Origin: JANPCX01 sp031431125
GTDB taxonomy: Bacteria > Pseudomonadota > Gammaproteobacteria > Burkholderiales > Burkholderiaceae_C
Length of the DNA: 64,000 nucleotides
NCBI GenBank assembly: GCA_031431125.1
Contig: JANPCX010000040.1
Location: forward strand, 1-64,000
Direction: 5' to 3'
In this document: positions 54,737 through 63,663 of the stretch, in pieces
How the letters are laid out: the number at the start of each line of letters is the position of its first letter
Numbering within the stretch: the stretch's first letter is position 1
Translations under genes and position numbers: made by a program
The notes under the pieces: model-generated
Databases searched by the model: none
Seen by the model: only the letters and a program-made list of their open reading frames with translations
Told to the model about the DNA's origin: nothing

Positions 54737-56029
54737 ATGAACCACCTCAGCCCAAACACTCACTACGACCTGCTGGAGACCCGCTTGCCCAACGAGCGTG
54801 AGGCGGCCTTGATGCAACGTCTTGCCAAACAAGTCCAGCACGCCAAACAGCACACACCCGCCTACCAACAGCGCTTGCATGGTCTGCGCACAGACAACAT
54901 CAACACCCGTGCCGCGCTGGCCACCTTGCCGGTAGTGCGCAAACACGAACTGATGGAGAGCCAGCACGCGACGGCTGAACATGACGTGTTCGGTGGTTTT
55001 GCGGCGGTTGGCTGGGGACGCACCTCGCCACAAACTCAGCGCCCCTTGCGGGTGTTTGCCTCACCCGGCCCCATCCACGAACCCGAAGGCCGCGCCCCCA
55101 ACTACTGGCGTTTGGCGCGAGCCCTGTTTGCGGCGGGCTTTCGGGCGGGCGACTTGGTGCACAACAGCTTCAGCTACCACTTCACCCCTGCGGGCTCCTT
55201 CATGGAAACCGGTGCCCATGCGCTGGGTTGCACCGTTTTCCCAGCCGGCACGGGACAAACCGAAATGCAGGTGCAGGCCATGCGTGTACTGCGCCCATCG
55301 GCTTATGCGGGCACGCCCAGTTTCCTGAAAATAATTCTGGACAAAGCAGACGAGGTGGGTGTGGCCTTGCCCAGCCTTCAACGCGCCGTCGTCGGTGGTG
55401 AGGCCTTTCCCAACAGCCTGCGCGACAGCCTGCTCGCGCGCGGCATACAGGCCTTTCAGTGTTATGCCACGGCCGATATCGGACTGATCGCCTATGAAAC
55501 CGCGGCCCGAGAGGGTTTGGTCTTGGATGAAGAGGTCATTTTGGAGATCGTCCGCCCTGGCACCGGCGAAACACTGCCCGACGGCGAGGTCGGCGAAGTG
55601 GTGGTCACCACGCTCAACCCCGACTACCCCTTGATTCGTTTTGGCACGGGCGACCTGTCGGCGGTCCTTCCCGGCCCCTGCCCCACGGGTCGCAGCAATA
55701 CCCGCATTCGAGGCTGGCTTGGTCGTGCCGATCAAACGGCGAAAGTGCGGGGCATGTTCGTGCACCCGTCCCAGGTCGCCACCATCGCCAGCCGCCACTC
55801 CGAGGTGAGACGCGTGCGTTTGGTGGTGGACAGCGAGATGGCGCAAGACCGCATGACCCTCTGGGTCGAAACCGCAGCGTTGCCCCAGGAAACCAAAACC
55901 CAACTGAACGAGCAACTGATCAGCAGCATTCGCGACATCACCAAGCTCAGAGGGGAAGTTCAGTTTGCGGACTTGGGCAGTTTGCCCAACGATGGCAAGG
56001 TGGTGGACGATCAGCGTCCGGTGGGCTGA
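54737..56029 (+). CDS. Phenylacetate-CoA ligase-like adenylate-forming enzyme
   Basis: 430 residues, the size of PaaK. Features: TPAYQQRL near the N-terminus, YATADIGLIAYE in the adenylate-binding region, IRFGTGDLSAVL and the hinge RIRGWLGRADQTAKVRGMFVHPSQV. The usual PaaK P-loop 'SSGTTG' is replaced by FASPGPIHEPEG at the expected position (about 111-122), so nucleotide handling may differ. It activates an aryl or alkyl acid with CoA. As the last gene of the operon it supports import plus CoA-activation of an aromatic or related acid. Confidence 0.85.
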   Translation: MNHLSPNTHYDLLETRLPNEREAALMQRLAKQVQHAKQHTPAYQQRLHGLRTDNINTRAALATLPVVRKHELMESQHATAEHDVFGGFAAVGWGRTSPQTQRPLRVFASPGPIHEPEGRAPNYWRLARALFAAGFRAGDLVHNSFSYHFTPAGSFMETGAHALGCTVFPAGTGQTEMQVQAMRVLRPSAYAGTPSFLKIILDKADEVGVALPSLQRAVVGGEAFPNSLRDSLLARGIQAFQCYATADIGLIAYETAAREGLVLDEEVILEIVRPGTGETLPDGEVGEVVVTTLNPDYPLIRFGTGDLSAVLPGPCPTGRSNTRIRGWLGRADQTAKVRGMFVHPSQVATIASRHSEVRRVRLVVDSEMAQDRMTLWVETAALPQETKTQLNEQLISSIRDITKLRGEVQFADLGSLPNDGKVVDDQRPVG

Positions 56030-56209
56030 AAAACAGTCCGCCTGCTCGCCCTCCCAAAAAGCCAGGAATAACTAAGTAGTTTCCGTTACGCACGGATGCG
56101 GCTACGGCTACACAATTGGTCAACATCGGCTTTCTGAGTTCGCATGGTGCAATCTCAGCCGGTGTCAAACATACTCAATCAGCGCCAGCAATTGACAAGG
56201 AGATCCGCC

Positions 56210-57181
56210 ATGAAACGACTGCTTTTGGCCACCGCCGCCATCTTGGGTTCTGCCGCTGCGTGGGCAGACTACCCGGACAAACCCATCACCATCATCGTGC
56301 CCTTTGCCGCGGGAGGGCCTACTGACAAAGTCGCGCGCGATTTGGCCGAGGCGCTGCGCAAGCCGCTCAATAACGCCACCATCGTCGTTGAAAATACCGC
56401 CGGTGCGGGCGGCACTTTGGGAGCGTCCAAAGTTGCTAAGTCGAGCAATGATGGCTACACCCTGTTGGTGACGCACCTGGGTATGGCGACAGCGCCAGCC
56501 CTGTATCGCACCTTGCCATACAAAGCGCTGGAGGATTTTGAATACCTCGGCGTGATCAATGAAGTTCCCATGACCCTGATCGGTCGCCCGACGCTGCCCG
56601 CCAACAACTACCAAGAGTTGCTCAAATGGATGGAGGCCAACAAGGGCAAGATCAACCTCGCCAATGCAGGCTTGGGTTCGGCATCGCACCTGTGCGGCCT
56701 CATGTTTCAAAGCACCATTCAAATTGACATGACCACCATCCCTTACAAAGGAACGGGCCCGGCCATGACCGACCTGCTCGGGGGGCAAGTTGACTTGATG
56801 TGCGATCAAACGACCAATACCAGCGGCCAGATTGAAGCCGGCAAAGTCAAGGCCTATGCGGTAAGCACGTCAAAACGTTTGACCACACCGGCACTGGCCA
56901 AACTGCCGACCCTCGACGAGTCGGGTTTGAAGGGCTTCAATGTCAGCACATGGCACGCCTTTTACGCGCCCAAGGGGACACCCAAGGCGGTACTTGAGAG
57001 ACTCAATGCCGCTCTGAAGCTGGCGCTGAAAGATGCGGACTTCGTTAAGCGTCAAGAAGCGCTGGGCGCAGTGATCGTGAACGACGCTCGCGTCAACAGT
57101 GCCGACCACAAGAAATTCGTGGAAGCCGAAACCGCCAAGTGGGGGCCAATCATCAAGGCAGCGGGGCAGTACGCGGACTGA
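56210..57181 (+). CDS. Bug-family (TTT) periplasmic solute-binding protein
   Basis: 323 residues from ATG 56210 with AAGGAG at 56197-56202. The signal peptide ends AAAWA. The mature start YPDKPITIIVPFAAGGPTDKVAR is the Bug signature, and the TctC-type two-lobed fold follows. No TctAB membrane genes are near, as is common for the many orphan Bug proteins of Burkholderiales. Its C-terminal sequence closely resembles a frameshifted remnant at 59975-60252. Confidence 0.92.
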   Translation: MKRLLLATAAILGSAAAWADYPDKPITIIVPFAAGGPTDKVARDLAEALRKPLNNATIVVENTAGAGGTLGASKVAKSSNDGYTLLVTHLGMATAPALYRTLPYKALEDFEYLGVINEVPMTLIGRPTLPANNYQELLKWMEANKGKINLANAGLGSASHLCGLMFQSTIQIDMTTIPYKGTGPAMTDLLGGQVDLMCDQTTNTSGQIEAGKVKAYAVSTSKRLTTPALAKLPTLDESGLKGFNVSTWHAFYAPKGTPKAVLERLNAALKLALKDADFVKRQEALGAVIVNDARVNSADHKKFVEAETAKWGPIIKAAGQYAD

Positions 57182-57222
57182 CCTGAACATCTTCAACCCC
57201 GTTGAGGAGCTCCTACCTTGAG

Positions 57223-57254
57223 AAAAGGCCGTCCATCGTGGCGGCCTTTTTTGT
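57223..57254 (+). terminator. Rho-independent terminator after the Bug gene
   Basis: AAAAGGCCG (57223-57231) pairs with CGGCCTTTT (57242-57250) around a 10-base loop, with T-run behind and A-run in front. It can serve both this gene and the convergent TauE/SafE gene. Confidence 0.9.
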
Positions 57255-58046
57255 TCACGACAACAGCAAACGAAGTGCGGAGATCATCAGCGCAACCACT
57301 ATGATTTGCCGCAATGTTTTCGTGTTGAGCCTGCGAGACAAACGAACACCAATCGAAGAGAAAACAACACCGCTGACCACCAACAAGCACATGCCCCACC
57401 CTGAGATTGGACTTGCGGCAACCGCCTCGGTTGATGGATTGCTGTTTTGGATCAACGAAACCAAGTAACCTGTCACCGACAAGGCGCCGATCAACAGCCC
57501 CGTCATGTTCGCGGTGGCAATGGCATCTTGAAATTTGCTTTTTGTCGCATAGACAAAATAGGCAATGGTGTACGTCCCACCACCCACACCAATCAAGGTG
57601 GACACAACGCCAATCAGCCCACCAAAAGTAAAGTCCATTGCCTTGTTGCGAGTTTTGACACCTTCAGACTCGGCAATCGGCCACAGCATTACTGCAGCAA
57701 GACACAATTGCAATACCGCCACAACCCCAGTTGTCACCAGATGCTGAGCGCTGCCCAGCATCACAGCAACTAAAGGTGTGAACAGCGCGACTCCAAAAAC
57801 AAAACTGCGCGCACCTGCGAAGATCGCAGATCTTTCTTCCATCGTGCGAATTCGATACTGTTTCGCCGCCGCGCCGATGGAATTGAAAAGCACAACGAAC
57901 CATGAGATAACGATGGCGTCGTGCAGAACCTCGTTGCCATACAGCCACGTCAGTGTGGGTATAACAACGATTCCTCCTGCCAAACCGACTAAGCCCGCAA
58001 TCAAACCGGAAAGGGCCCCGGCGACAAGCAAAACCACAGTTTCCAT
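57255..58046 (-). CDS. TauE/SafE family membrane permease
   Basis: 263 residues from ATG 58046, with earlier in-frame ATGs at 58082 and 58124. About eight membrane helices in two repeats: the first begins LLVAGALSGLIAGLVGLAGGIVVIPTL, the second FGGLIGVVSTLIGVGGGTYTI. Family members export sulfite, sulfoacetate or other organic anions. It stands alone, so the substrate is unknown. Confidence 0.87.
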   Translation of the reverse strand: METVVLLVAGALSGLIAGLVGLAGGIVVIPTLTWLYGNEVLHDAIVISWFVVLFNSIGAAAKQYRIRTMEERSAIFAGARSFVFGVALFTPLVAVMLGSAQHLVTTGVVAVLQLCLAAVMLWPIAESEGVKTRNKAMDFTFGGLIGVVSTLIGVGGGTYTIAYFVYATKSKFQDAIATANMTGLLIGALSVTGYLVSLIQNSNPSTEAVAASPISGWGMCLLVVSGVVFSSIGVRLSRRLNTKTLRQIIVVALMISALRLLLS

Positions 58047-58124
58047 CTGGGAGAGGTGGGCCCACTTTTCGGCCACACACATGTTGTAACGGCCGCGGAG
58101 TATGTCACGACTGTGCGACACCAC

Positions 58125-58831
58125 GGACTCAGGTACACCAGCCCTTGTCTCACTCCGAAGGATGGCTCGCCCATTCTATGGGCTTGGAGCGCCGAAAGGC
58201 GGTATGCAAATCCTCCTAGTTGGGGCGCAGCAGTCGCCGATATGGTCTCCCGACCATTTGCGCCCCCGATTTACGCGATCGCCTCTGCGTGCTGTGGAGT
58301 CAGCTCAAGTCTGTTCAATATTTGGTGCCCTGGGCCTTGGCCGCATGAATACGCGGGGCCACGCGGATATTGCCGTTTTGAACGGAAGCAGGGGCTCGGT
58401 AAAACGGGAAATGTTGCAAAAGCACTGCTTGCGTATCGTCTACTGATGAATCAGATCGGGATGACGAAGCCTCCCGCAGAAACTGTACGAAATGTGCATA
58501 GAACGTGTTGATTGGCTTGAACATCTCAAAGCCCCCTTCAAGTGATGGCCGCACACAACAGTCAACACGGTGGATGATGTGTCTGCATGTAACTTGATGT
58601 TGTACTCCGACCTGCATGTTTTTACAGTGGGGAACACGCGCGAATGCCCAGTGCGCGTGAAAAAGGTCACGGCAACAATGCCCAAAACTCCCTGATCTCG
58701 GTCCGATGAACTTTGATCTTTCAACAGACGGACCCCTCAGGCTGGACTGCCTTCCCATCAAAAAGTCGCAGATGGCAGCCACAATCGCTGGCTGTACGGC
58801 TCCCAGTTACAACACCCACCGAGGAATTGAA
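58125..58831. other. 700-base stretch with no supported gene
   Basis: Several overlapping frames of 110-155 codons occur on both strands, none with ribosome-binding site, family resemblance or sensible composition (many Cys, His, Trp and Arg). The DNA is less GC-rich than the neighbouring genes. It may be decayed coding DNA between two transporter-protein genes. Confidence 0.45.
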
Positions 58832-59947
58832 TTGAAACTCTCAGTCAACCTATTTGTCTTGGTTTTGGCAGCTGTGCTGACCTCCGGCAACGTTCAAGCC
58901 CAAATCAAAATCGGACAAACAGCGGGCTTTACTGGAACAGCCGCAGCAGGCGTTAAAGAGATCACAGCGGGTGCACAGCTCTATTTTGACGCGATCAATG
59001 CGCAGGGCGGCGTCAATGGCCAGAAGATTGAATTGGTGTCGATGGACGACAAGTTCGACCCGGCACTGGCTGCTGACAATGCAAAGCAGCTGATTGCCGA
59101 CAGCAAAATTGTTGCCTTGTTTCTGAATCGCGGCACGCCCCACACCGAAGCCATCATGCCTTTGCTCAAGGACGCAGGCATCAGTTTGATTGCGCCTTCC
59201 ACGGGGGCCATGTCACTGCACAGTCCTGTGCATCCCTGGGTGTTTAACGTGCGTGCCACTTACCAAAAAGAGGCGGAGCACCTCACACGCCATCTGTCCA
59301 TTTCTGGGGCGCAGACGGTGGCGGTGATTCAAGTGAACGACTCTTTCGGCGCTGACGTTGCACCAGGTGTGATGAAGGTTTTCAAGGAACTTGGCAAAGA
59401 GCCAGCAGCCTATGAGCTCTTTGACCGAAAAGCGCCCGACTTCACGAAAATTGCTGCCAAAGTCGCCGCAGCCAAGCCACTTTCCGTGATTTTCATCGGC
59501 ACAGGTTCAACAGTGGCCGAGGGTGTGAAGGCATTGCGCGCGGCAGGATCAACAGCCACCGTGGCCACGCTGTCCAACAACGCGTCAGCGGGTTTCATCA
59601 AACAAATGGGTGAAAACGCCACCAACATGATCGTGAGCCAGGTATTTCCTTCGCCACGCTCTTACAAAGTGGCCATGGCAGCAGAAGCATCGCAGCTCGC
59701 CGAAAGAAAGAAGATAGCCGAGGTGACACCGCAAATGCTTGAAGGTTTCGCGGCGGCCAAAGTGTTGGTGGCGGCACTGAAGCGCTGCGGCAATGACATC
59801 ACGCGCAGCAATATCAAGAAAGCGCTGGAAACCTTCAACAAGGTGGACATTGGCGGCTTGGAGGTGAGTTTCACCCCCACCGATCACACAGGTTTGCGTT
59901 TTTCCGAACTGTCTATCGTGAGCGCTGAAGGCGTGTTTCGGCGCTGA
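58832..59947 (+). CDS. ABC-type (Liv-like) periplasmic binding protein, orphan
   Basis: 371 residues from a TTG start at 58832 with GAGGAA at 58821-58826. The signal peptide is cleaved after VQA (about 23). The mature start QIKIGQTAGFTGTAAAGVKEI and the Peripla_BP_6 fold are typical of LivK-like proteins, with YFDAINAQGGVNGQKIEL conserved. No permease or ATPase is adjacent. It resembles the minus-strand protein at 60348-61484. Confidence 0.9.
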   Translation: MKLSVNLFVLVLAAVLTSGNVQAQIKIGQTAGFTGTAAAGVKEITAGAQLYFDAINAQGGVNGQKIELVSMDDKFDPALAADNAKQLIADSKIVALFLNRGTPHTEAIMPLLKDAGISLIAPSTGAMSLHSPVHPWVFNVRATYQKEAEHLTRHLSISGAQTVAVIQVNDSFGADVAPGVMKVFKELGKEPAAYELFDRKAPDFTKIAAKVAAAKPLSVIFIGTGSTVAEGVKALRAAGSTATVATLSNNASAGFIKQMGENATNMIVSQVFPSPRSYKVAMAAEASQLAERKKIAEVTPQMLEGFAAAKVLVAALKRCGNDITRSNIKKALETFNKVDIGGLEVSFTPTDHTGLRFSELSIVSAEGVFRR

Positions 59948-59974
59948 GCAGTTTTCCGCAAAGTCACACGCCAC

Positions 59975-60252
59975 ACGGTGTGTGTCACCGAGTTGGGTTT
60001 GAAAGCTTTCGATGTGACGATTTGGCACGCACTTTATGGCTGGAAAAGGCGTTTCCAAGCCTGTGGTGGACAAACTCAACGCGGCTTTGAAAGCATCATT
60101 GAAGGACACCGAGTTCATCAAACGTCAAGAAGCGCTGGGCGCTGTGGTCATGACCGACGCGAGTCAACATGGCCGAGCACAAAAAATTCGTGGGAACCCA
60201 GATCAACAAACTGAGCACGGTCATCGAAGCGGCGGGACAGTACGCAGACTGA
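59975..60252 (+). pseudogene. Frameshifted C-terminal remnant of a Bug-family protein
   Basis: Three reading frames in succession rebuild the last 90 or so residues of a Bug protein: TELGLKAFDVTIWHALYG, then KPVVDKLNAALKASLKDTEF...RQEALGAVV, then MAEHKKFV...VIEAAGQYAD and stop. The intact gene at 56210 has matching segments (DADFVKRQEALGAVI; AAGQYAD). The N-terminal three quarters are missing. It is followed by a terminator like that of the intact gene. Confidence 0.85.
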
Positions 60253-60280
60253 GAACCGCGACAGGTCAGCCGACACATAG

Positions 60281-60310
60281 AAAAAGGCCACCCTCGGGTG
60301 GCCTTTTTTT
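60281..60310 (+). terminator. Rho-independent terminator after the Bug remnant
   Basis: AAAAAGGCCACCC (60281-60293) pairs with GGGTGGCCTTTTTTT (60296-60310) in a tight stem. It resembles the one at 57223-57254 and could also stop transcription from the minus-strand gene ending at 60348. Confidence 0.9.
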
Positions 60311-60347
60311 CACGGCCCTGCAGCTAAAAGGCCAGAAAATCCCGGCC

Positions 60348-61484
60348 TCAGAATCTCAAACGACCACTCAGGTCCACCACCCCCATGTCGACAAACTTTG
60401 AACCGTCATGGTTGGTCTTGGAAAAGTTCATGTAGTAACCACCAAGGTTCAAGTTCGAAATGCTTTCCAATGCAGCCACCAACTTGGCGCGATCGATGTC
60501 TTTGCCCGCACGTTTGAGCCCTTCGACCATGACACGAGCAGCAATGTAGCCCTCCAGCACGGTGTAGTTGGGTTTGAGGTTGGGCGCCACGCGCTGCAGG
60601 TCCGCATGAAACTCTTGCTGGAATTTCAAATGATCCTTTTGCGGCTGCGGCAACACTTGAATCATGACCAAACCGCGTGCGTTTTTTCCCAGGTCAGCCA
60701 CCACACGTGATCCGGAGAATGAACTGGTCGCAAACTGCCCTCCAAATCCCTTGGCCCGCATGCCTTGCACGATCTTCACAATCGGCTTGGCGTTGCTGAT
60801 GAAAATCACCATCTCGGGCTTGGATTCCAACAGTTGGTTGACTTGAGGGGTGAAGTCTTGGGCATTTCTATCCAGCGAAACCACAGAGACGGCGCTAAGA
60901 GAACTTGCCGCCAATGCGTCCTGCATGGCCTTCAAGTTGGCCGGTCCTACATCACCGAGATAGGCCAAGGCGAACCGTTTGTAGCCCAGGCTGGCCAGGT
61001 TGCCGATGATTTTGCTCATCTCCTCGCGGTAACCCGCTCGGGTGTGGAACAAATAGGGGTTGTGGGCGGAACGGATGCCCATGTTGCCAGTCGCTGGCGA
61101 CAGGATAGGAATTTGTGCCTTGGTGATGTAGTCGAGGCTGGCCTCGGTACCCGCGCCACTCGTATAACCAATGAGGGCCAACACCTGGTGGGTTTCATTG
61201 AGTTTTTTGGTATTCGCGAAGACCGACTCTTTCTTGCCGCCGTCGTCCTCGGTGATCAGCTTGATCTGGCGGCCGTTGACCCCACCCGTTCGATTGGCCG
61301 CGGCAAAAGCAGCATCCAGGCCGGCCTTGATGTCTTTGCTGTATTCCGCCTGACCCCCGCTGAAGCCGGCGCTTTGGCCAATCAGAATGGTGTCGCTCGA
61401 GACACCCACCTGGGCCAACACAGGAACACTCGACATCAGGAATGCGACAGCAAACCACCCGCCATGGAAACGTTTCGAAAGCAT
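60348..61484 (-). CDS. ABC-type (Liv-like) periplasmic binding protein, orphan
   Basis: 378 residues from ATG 61484 (MLSKRFHGGWFAVAF). The signal peptide is cleaved after VLA (about 24). Then VSSDTILIGQSAGFSG and AAFAAANRTGGVNGRQIKL, Peripla_BP_6 fold. It is similar to the plus-strand protein at 58832, and the two are convergent around the Bug remnant. No transporter membrane genes are adjacent, and the ligand is unknown. Confidence 0.9.
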   Translation of the reverse strand: MLSKRFHGGWFAVAFLMSSVPVLAQVGVSSDTILIGQSAGFSGGQAEYSKDIKAGLDAAFAAANRTGGVNGRQIKLITEDDGGKKESVFANTKKLNETHQVLALIGYTSGAGTEASLDYITKAQIPILSPATGNMGIRSAHNPYLFHTRAGYREEMSKIIGNLASLGYKRFALAYLGDVGPANLKAMQDALAASSLSAVSVVSLDRNAQDFTPQVNQLLESKPEMVIFISNAKPIVKIVQGMRAKGFGGQFATSSFSGSRVVADLGKNARGLVMIQVLPQPQKDHLKFQQEFHADLQRVAPNLKPNYTVLEGYIAARVMVEGLKRAGKDIDRAKLVAALESISNLNLGGYYMNFSKTNHDGSKFVDMGVVDLSGRLRF

Positions 61485-61610
61485 TAAATTGGCCTCATAG
61501 ATACACAAAAAAGCTCAAGCTTGGTTCGCGGACCAGTCAAAAACTCTTTCCGTTGGTGCACTCTTCTACACCGGGCAGCGTAGCTGCTTGCATGGGATTG
61601 ATGTACTGAA

Positions 61611-62639
61611 CTACTTAGCAGGACCAGCACCCACCAATTGCGCTGGTGCAGCGTAGTGTTTGGGAATGTCGCCGGTCAACGAGCCCAAGAACGCAACGAT
61701 GTCCGCGACGTCAGCGTCCGGAGCCTTGCGACCCAACTGCACCTCGGCCATCACACGCACCGCGTCTTCCAGCGTCGCCACCGAACCGTCATGAAAATAA
61801 GGCGCAGTTTTGGCAATGTTTCTCAACATGGCCACACGAAAAACTTGTTTGTCTTCGTCCTTCTTGGTCACCGCGAACCGGCCAGGTTCGACCTTCGCAG
61901 AGCCGGTCGCTAACCAGTAGTCTTTCACCAGACCAAACTTCTGGAAGGCGTTGCCGCCCAACAGTGCACCACTGTGGCAACCGACACAGCCATAGGCCAC
62001 AAACTTTTCCAAGCCAACCACCTGCTGCGGGTTGAGCGCCTTGGTCTCGCCGTTCAAGAACTTGTCGAACGCCGCAGGGGTGCGCAGTGTGCGCTGGTAA
62101 ACCTCCAGAGCCTTGGCATAGTTTTCGGGTGTGACGGGGTCCGCTTGACCTGGGTAGCTGGCGCGGAACATGTCCTCGTAGCCCAAACCCTTCAGGACGG
62201 GGATCACCGCCTTGGCATCGTCAAAACCCATGGAACCAGTGATGGAGCCTAGCGCTTGATGCGCCCCGTCACGGCGGTCCCCCAACCAGCGCAGCGAGGG
62301 CTGCTCTTGAGACAGGAAAACAGGCTGGGAGTGCATGGTGGTGGGCACGCCACGGGCGTTGATCGAGAAACGACGTTTGTCCGAACTCCAGTCCACCGCC
62401 TCGTGGCAACTGGCGCAAGCGGTTTTGCCGTCACGCGACACCCGTTGATCCCAGAAAAGGGCACGGCCTAGAACGGCTTGGGGGGTGTTGACCTCTTGCT
62501 CGCTCACCGGTTGTACCGGCGCAAAAAGCGCCTTCGCTTGGGCCTGAAGCTGCGGACTGACCGGGTCTGCAACCCATGTGGAACAAGCGGCAACCAGGGC
62601 GGAAACGCTCAAAACAACGAGCAAGTTCAGTTTTTTCAT
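61611..62639 (-). CDS. Di-haem cytochrome c peroxidase / MauG-family lipoprotein
   Basis: 342 residues from ATG 62639. The lipobox LVAAC puts the lipid cysteine at 19. Two c-type haem sites are seen: CASCH (75-79) and CVGCH (218-222). The size and spacing fit bacterial cytochrome c peroxidases, which reduce hydrogen peroxide in the periplasm, or MauG-like oxidases. The gene stands alone. Confidence 0.91.
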   Translation of the reverse strand: MKKLNLLVVLSVSALVAACSTWVADPVSPQLQAQAKALFAPVQPVSEQEVNTPQAVLGRALFWDQRVSRDGKTACASCHEAVDWSSDKRRFSINARGVPTTMHSQPVFLSQEQPSLRWLGDRRDGAHQALGSITGSMGFDDAKAVIPVLKGLGYEDMFRASYPGQADPVTPENYAKALEVYQRTLRTPAAFDKFLNGETKALNPQQVVGLEKFVAYGCVGCHSGALLGGNAFQKFGLVKDYWLATGSAKVEPGRFAVTKKDEDKQVFRVAMLRNIAKTAPYFHDGSVATLEDAVRVMAEVQLGRKAPDADVADIVAFLGSLTGDIPKHYAAPAQLVGAGPAK

Positions 62640-62882
62640 CTTGAGGTCCAAGGTCACACAGAAAAGATGGGGGAAGCGGCCGTGCTGTTCATCACGCTAG
62701 TGCTGGGTTTGAACCAGCCAAGGCGACAAATGACGCTCAGTCGTGAACTGTATCTCGCAGGGTTGAAAGCCCAAAGGCTGACAATTGATACACGCTGTAA
62801 CGACCAAGGCCCGCAGCGTGTTCGCCGGCCGAGTTCAAAAGGTGGCGATCGGCTTGCAGGCCTTGTTTGCAAAGGGTTTCAC

Positions 62883-63158
62883 ATGAAAACGATATTGGCA
62901 GTTTTGTTGTTCTGTTCAGTTACAACTTCTTACGCGAGCGATTTGTGGGAACGCAGTCGCGCCGCTCAAGTGTTGGTTTCTGAGGAAGCCGCGCAGAAAC
63001 TGAGCCGTGCCGACTTGGTCAAACTCATGGCCTCGGTCGAAAAGGTCGCCATGCTGTTGCCATCTCCGGGCAACACGGGTGCCTACTTGGCTCTCGAACG
63101 GGAATTGGCGCGTCGCGACCAAAAGCCGCAGCAATACGCAACAAACGCAAAACCCTGA
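62883..63158 (+). CDS. Small secreted protein of unknown function
   Basis: 91 residues with a clear signal peptide (MKTILAVLLFCSVTTSYAS, cleavage after YAS/YA). The mature part is helical and charged: LVSEEAAQKLSRADLVKLMASVEKVA. I do not recognise a family. About 240 bases separate it from the divergent peroxidase gene, with no other feature seen there. Confidence 0.6.
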   Translation: MKTILAVLLFCSVTTSYASDLWERSRAAQVLVSEEAAQKLSRADLVKLMASVEKVAMLLPSPGNTGAYLALERELARRDQKPQQYATNAKP

Positions 63159-63178
63159 CACCTTGTCCTGGTGTGGGA

Positions 63179-63634
63179 TCAAGGCCTGGCATCGGGTCGG
63201 ACAAGCAGCGGAATCGTCACCGGCCCATCGTTAATCAAGTGCACACGCATGTCGGCACCGAACTGACCGGTGGCAACAGGGGCATGTTGGCTGCGCGCAC
63301 AAGCCACCACACGTTCGTAGAGCACTTGCCCGAGCAACGCCGGTGCGGCGCCAGTGAAACTGGGGCGGTTACCACTGCCGGTGTCCGCAGCCAGCGTGAA
63401 CTGGCTGACGATGAGCAGTCCGCCCTTCACGTCCACCACGCTGCGATTCATCTTGCCCTGCTCGTCGTTGAAGATGCGCAGCTTCAGCAACTTGGCGACC
63501 AACTTGTCGGCCGTGAGTTCGGTGTCTTGCGGCTCAGCGCAGACCAGCACCAACAAGCCGTGCTCGATGGCGCCAACAACGCACCCTTCAATTTCCACAT
63601 GGGCCTTGAGCACCCTTTGGATCAGCGCAATCAT
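63179..63634 (-). CDS. dtd: D-aminoacyl-tRNA deacylase
   Basis: 151 residues, full length for Dtd. Conserved blocks: KLLKLRIFNDEQGKMNRSV, the SQFTLAADT active-site motif, GNRPSFTGAA and the C-terminal NDGPVTIPL carrying the Gly-cisPro-type signature. It removes D-amino acids from tRNA. It follows the DUF5329-like gene by about 30 bases. Confidence 0.95.
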   Translation of the reverse strand: MIALIQRVLKAHVEIEGCVVGAIEHGLLVLVCAEPQDTELTADKLVAKLLKLRIFNDEQGKMNRSVVDVKGGLLIVSQFTLAADTGSGNRPSFTGAAPALLGQVLYERVVACARSQHAPVATGQFGADMRVHLINDGPVTIPLLVRPDARP

Positions 63635-63663
63635 GCAATAGCCTTTGGCGCCAGCATGGCGAA

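Noticed and set aside
58056..58782. Overlapping 110-155 codon frames on both strands, considered as genes
   Set aside because: No ribosome-binding sites, no family resemblance, Cys/His/Arg/Trp-rich composition; treated as non-coding or decayed.
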